From: Xiphophorus maculatus
Taxonomy: Eukaryota > Chordata > Actinopteri > Cyprinodontiformes > Poeciliidae
DNA length: 64,000 nt
NCBI RefSeq assembly: GCF_002775205.1
Contig: NC_036447.1
Span: forward strand, 19,884,501-19,948,500
Direction: 5' to 3'
A program made the translations under genes and the position numbers. The notes under the pieces were generated by a model. It did not search any database. It had not been told where the DNA came from and saw only the letters and a program-made list of their open reading frames with translations. Each line of letters begins with the position of its first letter. The stretch's first letter is position 1. Shown here piece by piece: positions 22,462 to 38,871 of this stretch.

Positions 22462-23341
22462 AGAAAATGTTTGAGCCTGTTTTTATTCTGTTACGATCTG
22501 ACCTGTATTGATAAGGTACAGAAAGCGGGAAGATCTTCCCAGTAACAGCTCCTCTGGTCCTTTTTAAAACAAAACCAGAGTTATGAAGGATTTTCACGTT
22601 GATTTGAATTTTGTAAATGTCTCAGCCTTCCAAGTTGTAGGTTTCAGTTGGACTGCAGCGATTTATTGAGCGCATGTAGATTTGTTGCTAAAAAGATTCC
22701 TGTCATGTGTAGGATCTAGCAAACACCTGGGTTAATATATGGAGGAGTTTGGTTTTTGATTTTTGTGCCTAAATCTGACATAAAACCTTGATTTACTACA
22801 GTTCTCATAAGCTCCACCCATATTTGTTTCAGTTTAAATGAAAGTTTTTTTTTTTCTGTAGTGGTCAAATGAAGGAACATCCTGCTGATTTCAAGTGGTT
22901 TTGGTCTCTAACCTCGTCTGAATTGTGTAATTGTTTTATATTTTGCTGAGTCAGTGATGTAAAAAGCTGCTGGTCATTTGAAGGATGCACAGTGTGACCC
23001 TCGGCTGCTTCGCTGTTTCTGATCTGAGGGAAGGCTCTCGTATGTGAGAAGACGTGTTTCTGCATGTGACCTGAGCGACGTCTTCAGTTTGAAAAGCTGC
23101 TGCAGTTTGAAGACATTCAGCCGAAGTTTTGACGACAAAAAGGGCTGAAATCTGCAGTAAAGAAGAAATCGACGACTTCTGCCGCTTGTTCCTCCATTCG
23201 TTGTGCAGTATTATGTTCATGCATTTGACTTACTTATATTGTCACTTTATAAACATGTTTTTATTGTTTTTTTTAAGAGATGTTTTATTTTTGTTTAATC
23301 TAAGCACATGATGTACATATTTAGTATTAAATATATTCACT

Positions 23342-23347
23342 AATAAA
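23342..23347 (+). terminator. rgl3: Polyadenylation signal of the RGL gene
   Basis: AATAAA within CACTAATAAAGCAAG, 1.9 kb after the stop codon, followed by a T-rich stretch (TTTGCTTTTTTTATTTGTG) suited to a downstream element. Confidence 0.55.
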
Positions 23348-23365
23348 GCAAGTCTACAGTTCTAC

Positions 23366-27400
<4,035 letters not shown>

Positions 27401-27403
27401 CAG

Positions 27404-29993
27404 ATTGCATAACATTCACCTTTGACTGGAGTTCATTTCAGCAGTAAGAGCCGGGGAATAAACTGGAGATGGTAACGTTTAAAGAAGCTTTCTGAGCGCT
27501 GGGGCAGAAAGCAAAAGTCCAGCACTGACGACCGCATGGACTGGAAAGAGTTTCTCACACAAAGTCAGCAGAATGTTTGCTGAGTTCATTCTTCAGGAAT
27601 CAGAAACGAACAGCTTGATCCTGTTTGCAAACCTGTTGCATAGTTCAGGTCGGGTTAGAGGGCTTGTTAAGCTGCTAATGATGCAGCTTTTATAGGTGAA
27701 TATCATTATGTTGTATTTTTATTGGCATTCAACTTGGCTGTTTTTTTTTTATTTTTAATTCTTTAGCCATTTCTTGAAACACTACACCAGAAACAAGTTG
27801 ATACAAATTAAACCACCACAAAACGAACAAATAGTGCAACTCTGAGCTAATGCCATGTTCATCTGTTCACATTTCCTTTATTGTTCACATATGGACAAGG
27901 AAATTGCTGTGATCTTAACAGAAGCAAACATTGACATTTAACACATTTCTTTCCCGCTGCTCAGAGAATAAAATTCATAAACATAATGTGTTGTGTCCTT
28001 TGACACAAATGGCAGCCAGTTATCACACTATAACGGTATTCTGCCTTGTGGAGCTGCATGTTTCCCAACCAGAACAACTTTTTCCAACTTTTTCAGAGCA
28101 GATCTGACTCTATATAAGTGGAAACATCTCTACTTAAGAAATCCCAACGGCCTACTATTCGCTCAACATTTAACCAGAGTAAACTTTTTGAGACGATCCT
28201 GCAACAAAAGCCCTGTCTTCACTTAAAGCCAGTATGTGCCATTTCAGGTGATGCTGTTACATCACAAAATCATAAAAGTGAAGCACGTTTTAGTGGAAAG
28301 TATTCACTCTGATGAAATAAAGTTCTGAAAAAACGTTAAATATTCAAGTCCAGAGCCATGCTGTGTTTAATTGCCATTATGGAGCGTTGTGAGCTTGGAG
28401 TCAGCGCTGTGCACTCGAGCTCATGAGCTTTGGGAGCCGTTAGCGTCGCTCTGGCTTCAGCACATTTGTTCTGTCCACGTTCGTGGCACCAGTGCGGATG
28501 TTTTGACATGGAAACAGGCAGCAGGCGTTCGCGCCGACTGAGTCAGAGTCGTCCCGCAGCAACGTGGGAAACTTGCAGCGGTTCCCACATAGCTGTTTGT
28601 CTGAACTGAGTCAGGGGCTGGATTTTGTTGCATAATGGGGAATTTTTTTTAATGAGCAAATCCAAAGAAATGTACTCTGAAAGCAGTGGCCATACAACAT
28701 AGTCAGCTCTCTCAATGATTTTGCCACATTTATATACATTGAGGCAGTTCCTAAGCGTCTTGGTAATGTAAATATTTATTAACCTTCTGCAGAGATACAC
28801 TTGTTTCCATAGCTTAAAATTTTGTGACGTTTTGGCCTGTTGGAGGGAAAGAAAATCTGTCATAGTACCAGCTGGCAAACAGTGAAAACAGCAACTATGT
28901 TAGTTTATAATGCAACAGATGGCTGCAGGACACCATTTTGTCCCCCAAGGCACACATACCAGTTCATAAGCAGAAACAGATCCAGTTCCACCGGTAACAA
29001 ATAACAAACTGAATGCATTTGGAGTTCATTGGAGTTTATTATGTCTTGATGAGGTCTAGTGACTCCTAGAGGTTTGTTGACACTTTAGAGGTTATCTGGC
29101 AGAAGAGGTGTCAAAATACTTTCACTTTCTGATGACATGAAGATGAGCTAGTCAGGTTTTTTTTTTCCCTTTCGCCTCTTTGTTTACAGTGACTTGGAAA
29201 AGGAAAACAAAAGGAGGGATAGTGATTAGTGATCAATTATATTTGGATGGAGCGGAGGACCAACATGTCCTTAGATACAACTAAACTTGTAATTATTCAC
29301 CTAACTCTTTACCTTTACTGACTGGGGGTTTTAGAAGACAAAAACCACAGAAGGAACTGATGCAGGAGAAAAAGCAGAGTTAATGGCAGCAGCTTTTCTT
29401 CTTCTCTCTTCTTAGCCTCGGTGATGGTAAAGCTCACTGCTCAGCTCAGCAATGCCTCTGCAGACGTCTACCTCTGCCTTCTTTGCACTCGCATTAGCTG
29501 ACCTCTGACCTTGTTGGTTTCTCAGCTTGTGCAGGTTATGCAATAAGTGGTCCCTATGGGGATCTATGCAGAACAAATGGACTATCAGATCCTTTATGAG
29601 ACGGTAGGTGGTGCTCCGCACAAATGCAGTAACTATCCGTCAGACGACAATATTTCCCCTTTCATAAGAGGGGAAATAACAAGGCATTGCATAAGATTAT
29701 TCAACACAGTGCAAAAAGAGAGAGAACACTAATTCTTGAATGTGGGTAATATCCAGAAGTTGAATATAAATTATTTCACAAAGTTTTTCACAAAATGATG
29801 ATTGCGAAACTACCAGATTTTACTCCAGAATTTGATTTAAATGCTTCAAAGTGAGTAAAAGGCAGAACAGAAGCAACACTTTCTCTCATCCTGCATTATG
29901 TACCCTGACATGCACACCTGCAAGCGACATGTTTCACCGCGAGGGCACAAGATAAGGCAAAGAGACTGGAGTGAGGCTTAATCATTGCATAAC
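27404..29993. promoter_or_regulatory. Cluster of four TTATGCAA-type D-box matches
   Basis: Perfect RTTAYGYAAY matches lie at 27,404-27,413, 28,627-28,636, 29,535-29,544 and 29,984-29,993. A 9/10 match lies at 29,686-29,695. PAR-bZIP factors (TEF, HLF, DBP), NFIL3 and C/EBP-type proteins bind such sites. The nearest gene is the NFIL3-like paralog A, whose 3' end lies 8-11 kb away. No coding sequence was found. Function is inferred from density alone. Confidence 0.4.
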
Positions 29994-30088
29994 ACGAAGC
30001 TGATTCATCTCTCACACATGCGCTCACCAACACACATGCAGTTATTCCTGATGGCCTACTTTCATTTCTGAAGCGCACAACTTCCTTG

Positions 30089-32499
30089 TGACCTATTTTA
30101 ACACTGAGATGAATGTGTGTGCGTGTGTGTGTTTCTGACGCTGAAAGCCCTCTGCACGCACATCTGTAGAGTTACACACTGACCTATTTTACAGTACCGT
30201 GTCAGACAGAGGGAGTGGGAGAGTCAATGGGTTGTTGCAGGCAGCTTAACTCTCTCCTGAACGTCAGCCAATCGAGGACTTGTTTTCAGTCGCTCCGGGT
30301 TTTGTCTCCCCGATTTCCTGCAGGCTTGGGGCCAAATCTGCTCTGTGGGGAAATGTTTACATTTTTACCAACGTGTAACGTTTTGGTTTCGACAGAGGAA
30401 CTCTCGTTTTAGAGCAAACTGGGTCAGAGGGAACCACGAAGCCAGATGCTTGTTCGTATTTAAGTTGTGCTGAAGGAAATTTAGGTAAAATGGAAAACAC
30501 GGAGGTGTTATCAAAACAAACATCCAGTTGCAAAGTGTGAGAACATCACGTTCTGTCATGCAGTAAATATTCACAACAGAGTGTCTCTCCTCATTGAGAC
30601 TTGACAACTTTTATCCAAACTTTTATTGCTGTAAAACAAAAAGTGTTTTTACGTTGAGCTAAATGCACATGAGAAATGAGATACTTAGTGTGACCTACTT
30701 TGTTTACAAGAACTAGAATGTGAAATGGAATCATTAACCAAGTTAATGTTTGAGCATGTCTGGCTTCGTTGCACAACAAGTTCCTGCAGCATTCCTCTTC
30801 TGATGATTTCCTCCCCTCTGCCTCCAGATTTTCAGGTCATTAAGCAGAGATTTTTAACTAGTGACTGATGTAGTCTGACGTCACCTCGCCACGGTTTAAG
30901 CGGCACATCCTCGCTGTGCGGCTGAGCGGCTGAGAGGACAGGCAGCCCAACACACACTGCACAGCTTCATCCTCCTTACCCAATCCCTGCCTCTCCCTGC
31001 GCTGCTGACCTACATACTGCAGCATCCCGGTTACATAACCAGCCAGTGTTGTTGATCACCACAGGCGGCGGCGAGGCCAACACCCCCTTCTCAGTCTCTA
31101 ACTTTCACAAGCACAGTATTACAGCCTAACCTTATTTAAAGGGACAGTATGTTTATTTTACGTGAGGTTACGTGGTGATGTTATTGTCAATCAGCACCTT
31201 GCGTTCACCGAAGCGCTCCACAGTCTTCAGAGAGGAAGATATTTCTGTCTGGAAAGCTGAGCTGATGGTACAGTAGGGTTAGGAGCAAAGTACATTTCTG
31301 CTGTTCTAAAACAATGAAACAAAATCATGTTTTATAAATCCCTTCAGCACCTTAGTATTAGATGGATTTCACTAAAGGTGTGCTATACTGCATATATCAG
31401 TGTCGCTCCGATACCAAGTGAACTCAGAGCCAGTATCACCGATACAAACTCTGATACCGATATTCATTTGATATATCGTCTCACTAATGACCTGCAGGTG
31501 TTATTGCAGTTTTTCCTTTAAAGTGTTTTGTTTAAGTCGAGGACGGAATGTGGACAAAGTTTATAAAAATACTTAGAAAAACTTAAACAATAGAAAAACC
31601 AAATGTATCTGTGTGCATCTTTTCATTTGAGAACAATTTAAAAATGCATATACTTTTTGAGCTTGAGTTAAGAGACTATAATACCAAAAATAAAATAAAA
31701 TAAAGATTATTTAATAAAATTGGATTCTCACCAACTTATAGTCTATAAGCATTAGTTTTTAGGTTAATTGGTTTTTGTCTATGTGTTGACTTGGTATGGA
31801 CTGGATGGAAGTGAATTAAATTGAACTGAATTATGTTGATTTAATTTGAACAATTTAATTCTTGGAAATAACTTCAATGTGATTGAATTCAACACCTTGT
31901 TTTGATAAAGTCCTGCTCCTTCAATCTGTCATGCAAAGTACATTTCACAAAAAGATACTGACTGTTCATACCCTCCTTACAGAACCCTTAAAACTGACTT
32001 CCAGGGTTGTTTGCATCTGACAGAGATGGATTAATTCAGAGGAGAAACAGAGTAAAAGTCAAATCAAGTAAGTCTCAATAATTCTTGCTCTATTCCAGCT
32101 TTTAAATTTCCACACTCATGCGTCCGTCCCTCTGCTCAGATTCTAGTATGTAATTGACAAAAAGGCAACTGTTTAAATAAAGCTACAAAAAAAAAAATAG
32201 TGTCTCTTTTAATCCATCTGATAATCTGCAGTTTTTTCACGCAGCATTCCTACATAAAGGTGTTTTGGTTGAGAGGAAATAATCGGCCATTGTGAGCCGC
32301 TGACCTGCTCCCTGGAACAGAATAAAGCTTCTTTCTGAGCACTTTGCCGAAGTTTACTCTGTGGAGGGATGTGATGTAACCTTCCCTCCCCCGTTCCTTC
32401 CCGGCTCTCATTCTCTCCACTTTGAATAACCCCTCTCTTCTACATTGCCGCTCGCCCCTCTCCTCCATCCTCTCCCATCCCTCCTCACTGACCTACTTT
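30089..32499. promoter_or_regulatory. Candidate enhancer: five perfect ROREs, one D-box, one CRE
   Basis: Matches to WAWNTRGGTCA, read on the reverse strand, lie at 30,089-30,099, 30,180-30,190, 30,691-30,701, 31,006-31,016 and 32,489-32,499. All share TAGGTCA. A perfect D-box (GTTACATAAC, 31,030-31,039) sits 13 bases from one RORE. A full CRE, TGACGTCA, is at 30,876-30,883. The 30.8-31.1 kb core is GC-richer than its flanks and free of recognised repeats. ROR and REV-ERB act through ROREs, and mammalian Nfil3 is a known target. Assignment to the NFIL3-like gene is an inference. Confidence 0.5.
31370..31490. repeat. Fragment of a GATACCGATATT-type dispersed element
   Basis: It contains CTCCGATACCAAGT, GTATCACCGATAC and CTGATACCGATATT, the repeated-motif ends of a hAT-like fish element. 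Only one end is present. Confidence 0.4.
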
Positions 32500-35070
32500 T
32501 TTCTCTCCTGGCCTGTTTTCACAAGCCTCTGCACAACACAAAGCAGCTTGTACAGCTCAAATATGGGCTGGAGAAAAAAAGAAGAGGAAGAAGAAGAAGT
32601 GGGGGAACGAGTGAGAAAGTGGAGGAAAACAGGAGATCCGATCCAAAAGTGGTTTCTCAGGAACGTCACCTTGTTGTAGTTGGCTGCTGGGTGGCGCAGA
32701 GAGCAGGAGTGAAGCCAAAAAACAAAACAAAACAAAAAAACGAGTTTCATATTACTGGTTGGAACCACCAGATCTGTGTGTGGTGAGCCGCTACCACCAC
32801 ACACCCTTCACTCAGTCAGTCTGAAAGTGAGAAACAAGACAAGAAGCCGTTCATTTGATTTACTTTGCGAGGGATGAAAACACGGTGTGAAGTTCCTGGG
32901 AGGGGCTCCCTGTCTTAGCCATGTTGACAATTTCCAGCCAGAGCTGCTGTCATCAGTTCAGAAGAAAAATAAAATTATGTTTATGTTGCAGATTGCAACA
33001 GCGCAGTGTGCGATAGGCTCTCCTTCCTGTCATTCTTCTTATGTAACTCCTGCTCCTCTCATGCCAACCTGCTGTTCCCAGCAGCACTCGTTGCATTAAA
33101 GGCAGGCAGGCAGGAGGGGGCCGGCTGGCTCTGGGTTCGCAGCCCGACGCTCTTCTTCCCTTCAGGCTGCTCTTGTGTAACTTGCCCTGTGAAGCACTGA
33201 ACTGAATTATTGTGCAACTCTTGGCTCCGTTTTTAAATTTTTCTTGTAGTTTTTTTTAATAACATTATGACATTTCTTTCCCCACAAATGATTGGACAAC
33301 AGTTTTAAAGCTGGCTTTTGATTCAGCAGTGGGTCATTTCACTAGCATTTATCATCTGGACAAACCCAGTTAATAGTTTTATTCAGTTAATTAGTTGAGA
33401 TTCATAATACTTTAAAAAAATCTGGTTGGGGTTTCCCAAAGGCCCCAAAATGTGAGAATTTCATGACATCCAAAATGGAACCATTTTAAGATCCAGTTTT
33501 AAATCTAAAAGTAAAACAACAAAAGAAGAAATGAATTACAGCAGTAAATGATAGATCTTTTTCAATATTAGCGTTATGTGCTGTCAATGACTCAAAAACT
33601 AAATGACACTAAAAATACAGAGCTACAACAAAATGGTTTAGGAAATATTTAAAACTTTTCGATGTGTCCCTGGTCCAACACACTGACTGAATTACCTCCT
33701 CAGCATGGCACAGAAATACTATAGTCCTGCAAATGTCCTAAATATCTGATTCAGCTGTTCTGAAACAGCTGAATACCTTCAAGCTGCAGGACACCAGCTC
33801 CTCTGGGGTTGAAGTTTAGGTCCCTTCATTTATAGAAATGCATTTTTACATGTTTGAATGGTTCAAACTCCACGCTTTCCGTCAAATCTGACTGAACTCA
33901 AGCAGTTTTGTCAGGAAGAATGGGACAAATTCCTCCAGCTGTGCAAAACTGGTCAACATACTTCAAAAGACCCATAGCTGCAGCAAAAAGTGGTTTGAGG
34001 TTAAACACAAATTCATGCTGCACTTCTCAGATTTTTTTTTTTTTTTGCCACATCAAATCTCCAGGAGACATGCTAAAGTCTGTGTTGTAGCATGACTAAA
34101 ACGGTCAAGAGATATGGATACCGTTACGATGCACTGTTATCACCTAAATATTACAAAAAAACTTACTGCCAAGGCACTTTAACCATACAAGGGTCTTTGA
34201 CACCTTGACGAGTAGCAGAGCTTACCGTGTAGCTGCAGTGCTGCTCAAAAAGAGGGAGTCTATACGCACCAGCCACAAAGCATGACAGTGTCTGATTATG
34301 TAACAGTCAGGTCGATGTGTGGCTCTGGATTGTTGATGTGTTTGAGAAGTAAAGAGCAGCACCGAGGGGCTGCTCTGAAGCTGGCTCTGATGGAAAGGTA
34401 AGTGTGCATTAGGAAAGCACTTAGTGAGCAGCGTGAGTCAAGTATCTGAAATGAAGGCTGGAGCACTGAAAGAATGGAGCCAGCTCCAATGAATCATGTT
34501 TTCTTGCTGGTTGTACACACAGAGAGAGAGGAATCCTCAGAAGTGGCATAAAGCTTTAAGTAAAACTAAAGATCTCTCAGACCTGCTTGTGTCATGGCAT
34601 TGGTATTTCCTGCAAGATGTGGTACAAATCAGAGTAAAACACACTGCTCTGCCTTACTGCACAATATTCTGAGGAAACATCTAAACTTGACAAGATTCAA
34701 GCTGTTTCTTTCAAATAATTTCGGTTTTCTCCAAGCTGTTGAAGTAAAGACATAGCAGTGTATTAAATGTGTTAGTTTTTGTCTGTTTGGTGTATGTGAC
34801 TCTAATATATTTGCTTCATTTCCTTTGGAGACACGCTTTAAATTGAGGGACTGTTTATTGAATAATCTGATGATAAATCCCTTCATTGTCACTACACAGG
34901 TGACAGCGGTGGTGGGCTGGGAGGTATTGATAGTCAAACATAATGAATATTTTACTTCACATGAAAAGTGGACATTTGGCAACTGAGGAAGCTGCCCAGG
35001 AAACACACTTCTGCCATTGTCTCTGGTTCAGGAGTTTAACAGAAGGAATGCATCCTGGATGTTTGTGTGG
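32500..35070. other. Intergenic DNA, no gene seen
   Basis: No supported coding sequence. A perfect D-box (ATTATGTAAC, 34,295-34,304) and a 9/10 D-box (33,038-33,047) lie here, with A- and T-rich tracts. Confidence 0.5.
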
Positions 35071-35072
35071 GG

Positions 35073-35073
<1 letters not shown>

Positions 35074-35114
<41 letters not shown>

Positions 35115-35147
35115 GTGTGCGTGCGTGTGTGTGTGTGTGTGTGTGTG
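35074..35147. repeat. GT microsatellite with GC interruptions
   Basis: A GT dinucleotide run interrupted by three GC steps. Confidence 0.97.
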
Positions 35148-35338
35148 GTGCCTTTTGATGCATTTACTCCAAACTGAGTCCACAACCTCTGAATTTCTCT
35201 CAAGTTGTAAAATTTTTTTCCAAGGTTTTTTTTTTTCAAACCTTGGAAATAAGGTTTTATTTATCCCGAGCGCACCTTTTTCTACCACATTTTTTCTTTC
35301 TACTCAACTTTCCATGTTGCATACAGTGCTCTAAGGTA

Positions 35339-35575
35339 AATAGGTTTTTTATAGCGTCTTTCCAGTCATACTGACCACTCAAAGCGTTTTACACTACACA
35401 CAGTCACCCATTCGCACTCACAAACACTTATATATGCCGATCTACAGCTTGGATGGCAACTTAAGTTTCTGATCACATCGACATGTGTCAGGAGGAAGCT
35501 GAAATCGAGGAAATGACCTCCAGATTATAAAACTACTACTCTACCACTGAGCCACTAAGCAGCTAGTTTGTTTAG
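35339..35575. repeat. Common fish dispersed repeat (TATAGCG...CCACTGAGCCAC type)
   Basis: It starts TTTATAGCGTCTTTCCAGTC, continues ACCACTCAAAGCGTTTTACA and CACCCATTCGCACTCACA, and ends CTCTACCACTGAGCCAC. This is a repeat I recognise as very abundant in teleosts, often near genes. It is noncoding. Confidence 0.65.
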
Positions 35576-36670
35576 CTTATGTGACTTAAACGGAAGAGTC
35601 AAGTTAGCATTGTTACCTGTAATTGTGTAAGCCACATTACATTTCTGTATGAAAATCTTTTTCTATAAGTCCTATATAACATTTTAATTTCTATTATTTG
35701 CGGTCCATAATTACCAAAATGTTTACAATATGTTACTGTGCACTTATTTTGTAGAATATGTTACTTTTACTCAAAACTGAATTACATAAATATGATATTC
35801 AAAACATTTGAGATATGTGTGTAAATCATTGGGTTTATGCAAGTGTTGTACTTGTATGTCACTTTTAATAAAACAATCTTAAGACAGTCTCAAAAAGGCC
35901 AAAGGAGACATTCTTTAGTTCAACAACCTTTAATTTTTTTTTTTTTCCCCATTTTCAATCTTTCACAATTAAAATTGAGTGTTTTCTCTTGTAGTCATTT
36001 GCATATCAACGTGAATTATATCAATACATAATTACTTCTGAAGAAGCTGTTTTTTTTGTTTTTTTTCCATTTTCAGGAAGCCTTTAGGCAAAACACAAAG
36101 ATTATACAGTAACACAGAATACAAATGGTAACTGCAGCAAAGGGTAGCAATGGGTAAATACACAGCACAACAAGAAGAGCTTAGAGCTTGAATGAAACAA
36201 GTGGCTGAAAAATACACACAATAATAGAATAGAAAAAAACAATATTGATAAAATATTATTAAAAATAATAAAGACAGCAGTATACAAGAGATAAAGACAA
36301 CTTTACATTTATACATAGCGGCCAGAGGCAGGCACCAGGAAGTAAAACAGTTTAAATACCGCATCATCTACTGCAGCTACTGTAGCTAAAACAAATCAGT
36401 GCAGAGTTGAAAGGGGTCTAAGACATTGGCCAACATGGGGACGAGGAACAACACAATAAAGAGGCACCTTATCCAAAAGAGAGCAGCTTTGCTGGTTGTG
36501 ACTGGAGAGATGGTTTGTTTAATGGGTTCAATGGATTTTGCTGGATGAACTGCTAACAAGGCTTGTGCTTGTCAGGTTCTGCTAAAGGCCATGTGTTGCC
36601 TTAATTGATATGAAAAAAATAAAACTGGTCAAGGAGCGCAGGTGGTTTGAGCATGGATCCCACTCTAAGC
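35576..36670. other. Intergenic DNA, no gene seen
   Basis: AT-rich, with homopolymer T tracts near 35,934 and 36,049. No domain, splice pattern or recognised repeat. Confidence 0.5.
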
Positions 36671-37978
36671 CTGTGTTCGAAATGTCCACTCGTTCACTCA
36701 TATAAAGACCTAAGTACTGGTGAACTAACTAACTAGTGATCCAAATTAACAGTTTTCTTCTAATTGACTCTGATACATGTTGTGTAGGGTAATTAAATGC
36801 ATCAAACCTCAAAACTCCCACTTTTTTAGTCTGTAAACACGTCAACTAACAACATGTTCTTTGACCCACTTTAATTTTGAGTTTGGTCAAAATCAGGTGG
36901 ACGTTAGGAACATGTGCTTTGATGCATAGACTGAGATCATCTACAAATATAAGTTGTTAAATTTAATCAGCCTACACAAAACATTTTTACGTTTAATATT
37001 TCTTAAAAAAATAGAAATGGCTTGTCAGACCTCAAGAAAACCATTAATTGGCATCAGCAGTTCAAATCCAACTGAACTATTAAATGGGATTTGCAGGTAC
37101 TTTTGTTTCCAGTAGAAAACTCATTGATACCTGCAGAAGTATCCCTAAATATGAAACGATGGACAGCATGAGATAATGCTGAGGTTGAAAACATAATTAA
37201 CATCATGTACATTTACAATACAAACATAAAAGTTGTGACACACACCTGCTTTTTTACTTTTCTTTACTGTATCCACTTAAGCAGCACTAAGAGTGTAACT
37301 TCAATATAAACAAATGTAAATAAGACCCATGGAAAGTTATTAAATATCTCATACAAAACAACAGTTATTAAAATTGTAGTCTGTGTGCAAATAAACATAT
37401 GAGCATGATCGAAATTGGGCTCATTATTTATGTTCTTACAGGTATTTACAATTTATTTTTGACATCTTTATCATCTGTTGGAACTTAAACTTTCGGAAAT
37501 GCTCCAGGTCAGGCTGACTGGGAATTGCTGGAATTAGACATTTTCAGTCTGTGAATAGCAATTATTAGTTAATGAAACTAGTATTAACAAATGCTAAATC
37601 AAACTACAACAGCTAACATTGGGATACTAACACCATCCTCAGATTACTGAGCCATTACTACTAACATTACAATGCTAACTGCACAATGTATAAATGTAAG
37701 CACACAAGTGCCAACACTAGTACTAACATTAGCATGCCAAAGCTAACATTAGCATGCTAACACATAAAAATGGTTAGCATGCTAATGCTAACATTACCAT
37801 GCAAGGTCAATTCTGTCCCTACATCTACAGTCTATTTCAACTGACCTTATCAATGTATCACATGACACAAACTTCTAGAGAACCACATAATATCATGAAA
37901 GATTACATTCCGAGTTTCCAACCCACAGCAGAAATGGCTGTTTTGTTTATAGTGAACGAGTGGACAATCTGAACACAG
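36671..37978. mobile_element. 1.3-kb nonautonomous DNA transposon with terminal inverted repeats
   Basis: The left end, CTGTGTTCGAAATGTCCACT followed by CGTTCACTCATATAAA (36,671 on), matches the inverse of the right end (37,948-37,978, TATAGTGAACGAGTGGACAA then TCTGAACACAG) with few mismatches over about 33 bases. The interior has no transposase. It includes a degenerate array of CTAACATTAGCATGCTAAC-type units (about 37,595-37,800). Target duplication and superfamily were not resolved. It also carries one RORE match (36,862-36,872). Confidence 0.65.
37595..37800. repeat. Degenerate GCTAACATTAGCATGCTAA repeat array
   Basis: Several imperfect copies of CTAACATTAGCATGC in both orientations, nested in the transposon at 36,671-37,978. 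Confidence 0.7.
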
Positions 37979-38215
37979 TCTGAGAACAAATGTACCTGTC
38001 TTCTTTTTTTACGAGTAGTAGCTCACAGTTTTAGTAAAAGAAAAAAATTTTGAGGCATTTATTAGAATAAAAAAAAAACAGGACTGTACAAGAAGTTTCA
38101 AAACAACACACATAACTTGTAAGTCTTTTACCACATCCCGTTTCTTTACTAGTTTTTTTTTTTTTTTTTTTTTGCCACATTTTTTTCTTAAAATATATAT
38201 TTGATATCTGCAAAT

Positions 38216-38221
38216 TTATTT
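38216..38221 (-). terminator. Candidate polyadenylation signal of NFIL3-like paralog A
   Basis: TTTATT on the plus strand reads AATAAA on the minus strand, about 650 bases past the stop. A second AATAAA (38,058-38,063) would give a slightly longer 3' UTR. Confidence 0.4.
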
Positions 38222-38871
38222 CACAGTAATATACAATCTAAGTGCCTTTGGGAGTGAAGGGGACTTGTGTGCTGATGGTTGTTTGAATCCAGTTCAATTG
38301 ACCAGGCTAATGGTGATAAAAGTAGGTAAATGGGGGGGAAGAACTGACAAAAGAGGGAGACGATAAAGGAAATATGCATATCTTTGGTAAAAGGAATGCT
38401 CCCATAATGCCACAATACAGACTGACCAGCCAATAAGGCAATTAGTAAAAATGAATAATTGAATTTTCCTCAAGAGGAACTCCAAATCTGGAGTTTCATC
38501 CATCCCTCCTTAATCTGCTATTTTAATTTTGAGGGATCATAGGGAGGTAGGAGAGAGAGTAAAGGAAAGAGTTACAGGTGACACAGTGAATCTATTGGTG
38601 AAATATGAAAGAAAACTTCACTATCTGGTTGTGAGAAATTCTCCTTCATAGTTGGAAACACACCACGCTCTGGAGGAAGGATGTCCTTCTTCCTCCAAAG
38701 CACGGATCTGGGATTTCGCATATCCTGATACTGACGTTTCCACGCAGTGCTAAATACACCTCACATAGATCACTGCCTGTCCTGCAAAGTGCCAGTGTGA
38801 GTTGTAGCTGTCTAGTTTCATCGAATGACAGAGAGTTGACAGGAAAATACACAAGCTGCTTATGTTTGTTC

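Larger units (their letters stand above)
21430..23365 (+). other. rgl3: RGL 3' untranslated region
   Basis: Sequence from the TGA stop to the polyadenylation signal at 23,342. It has no protein-coding potential and includes a palindromic MITE at 22,063-22,461. Earlier weak signals could give shorter forms; the end at about 23,360 is inferred. Confidence 0.6.
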
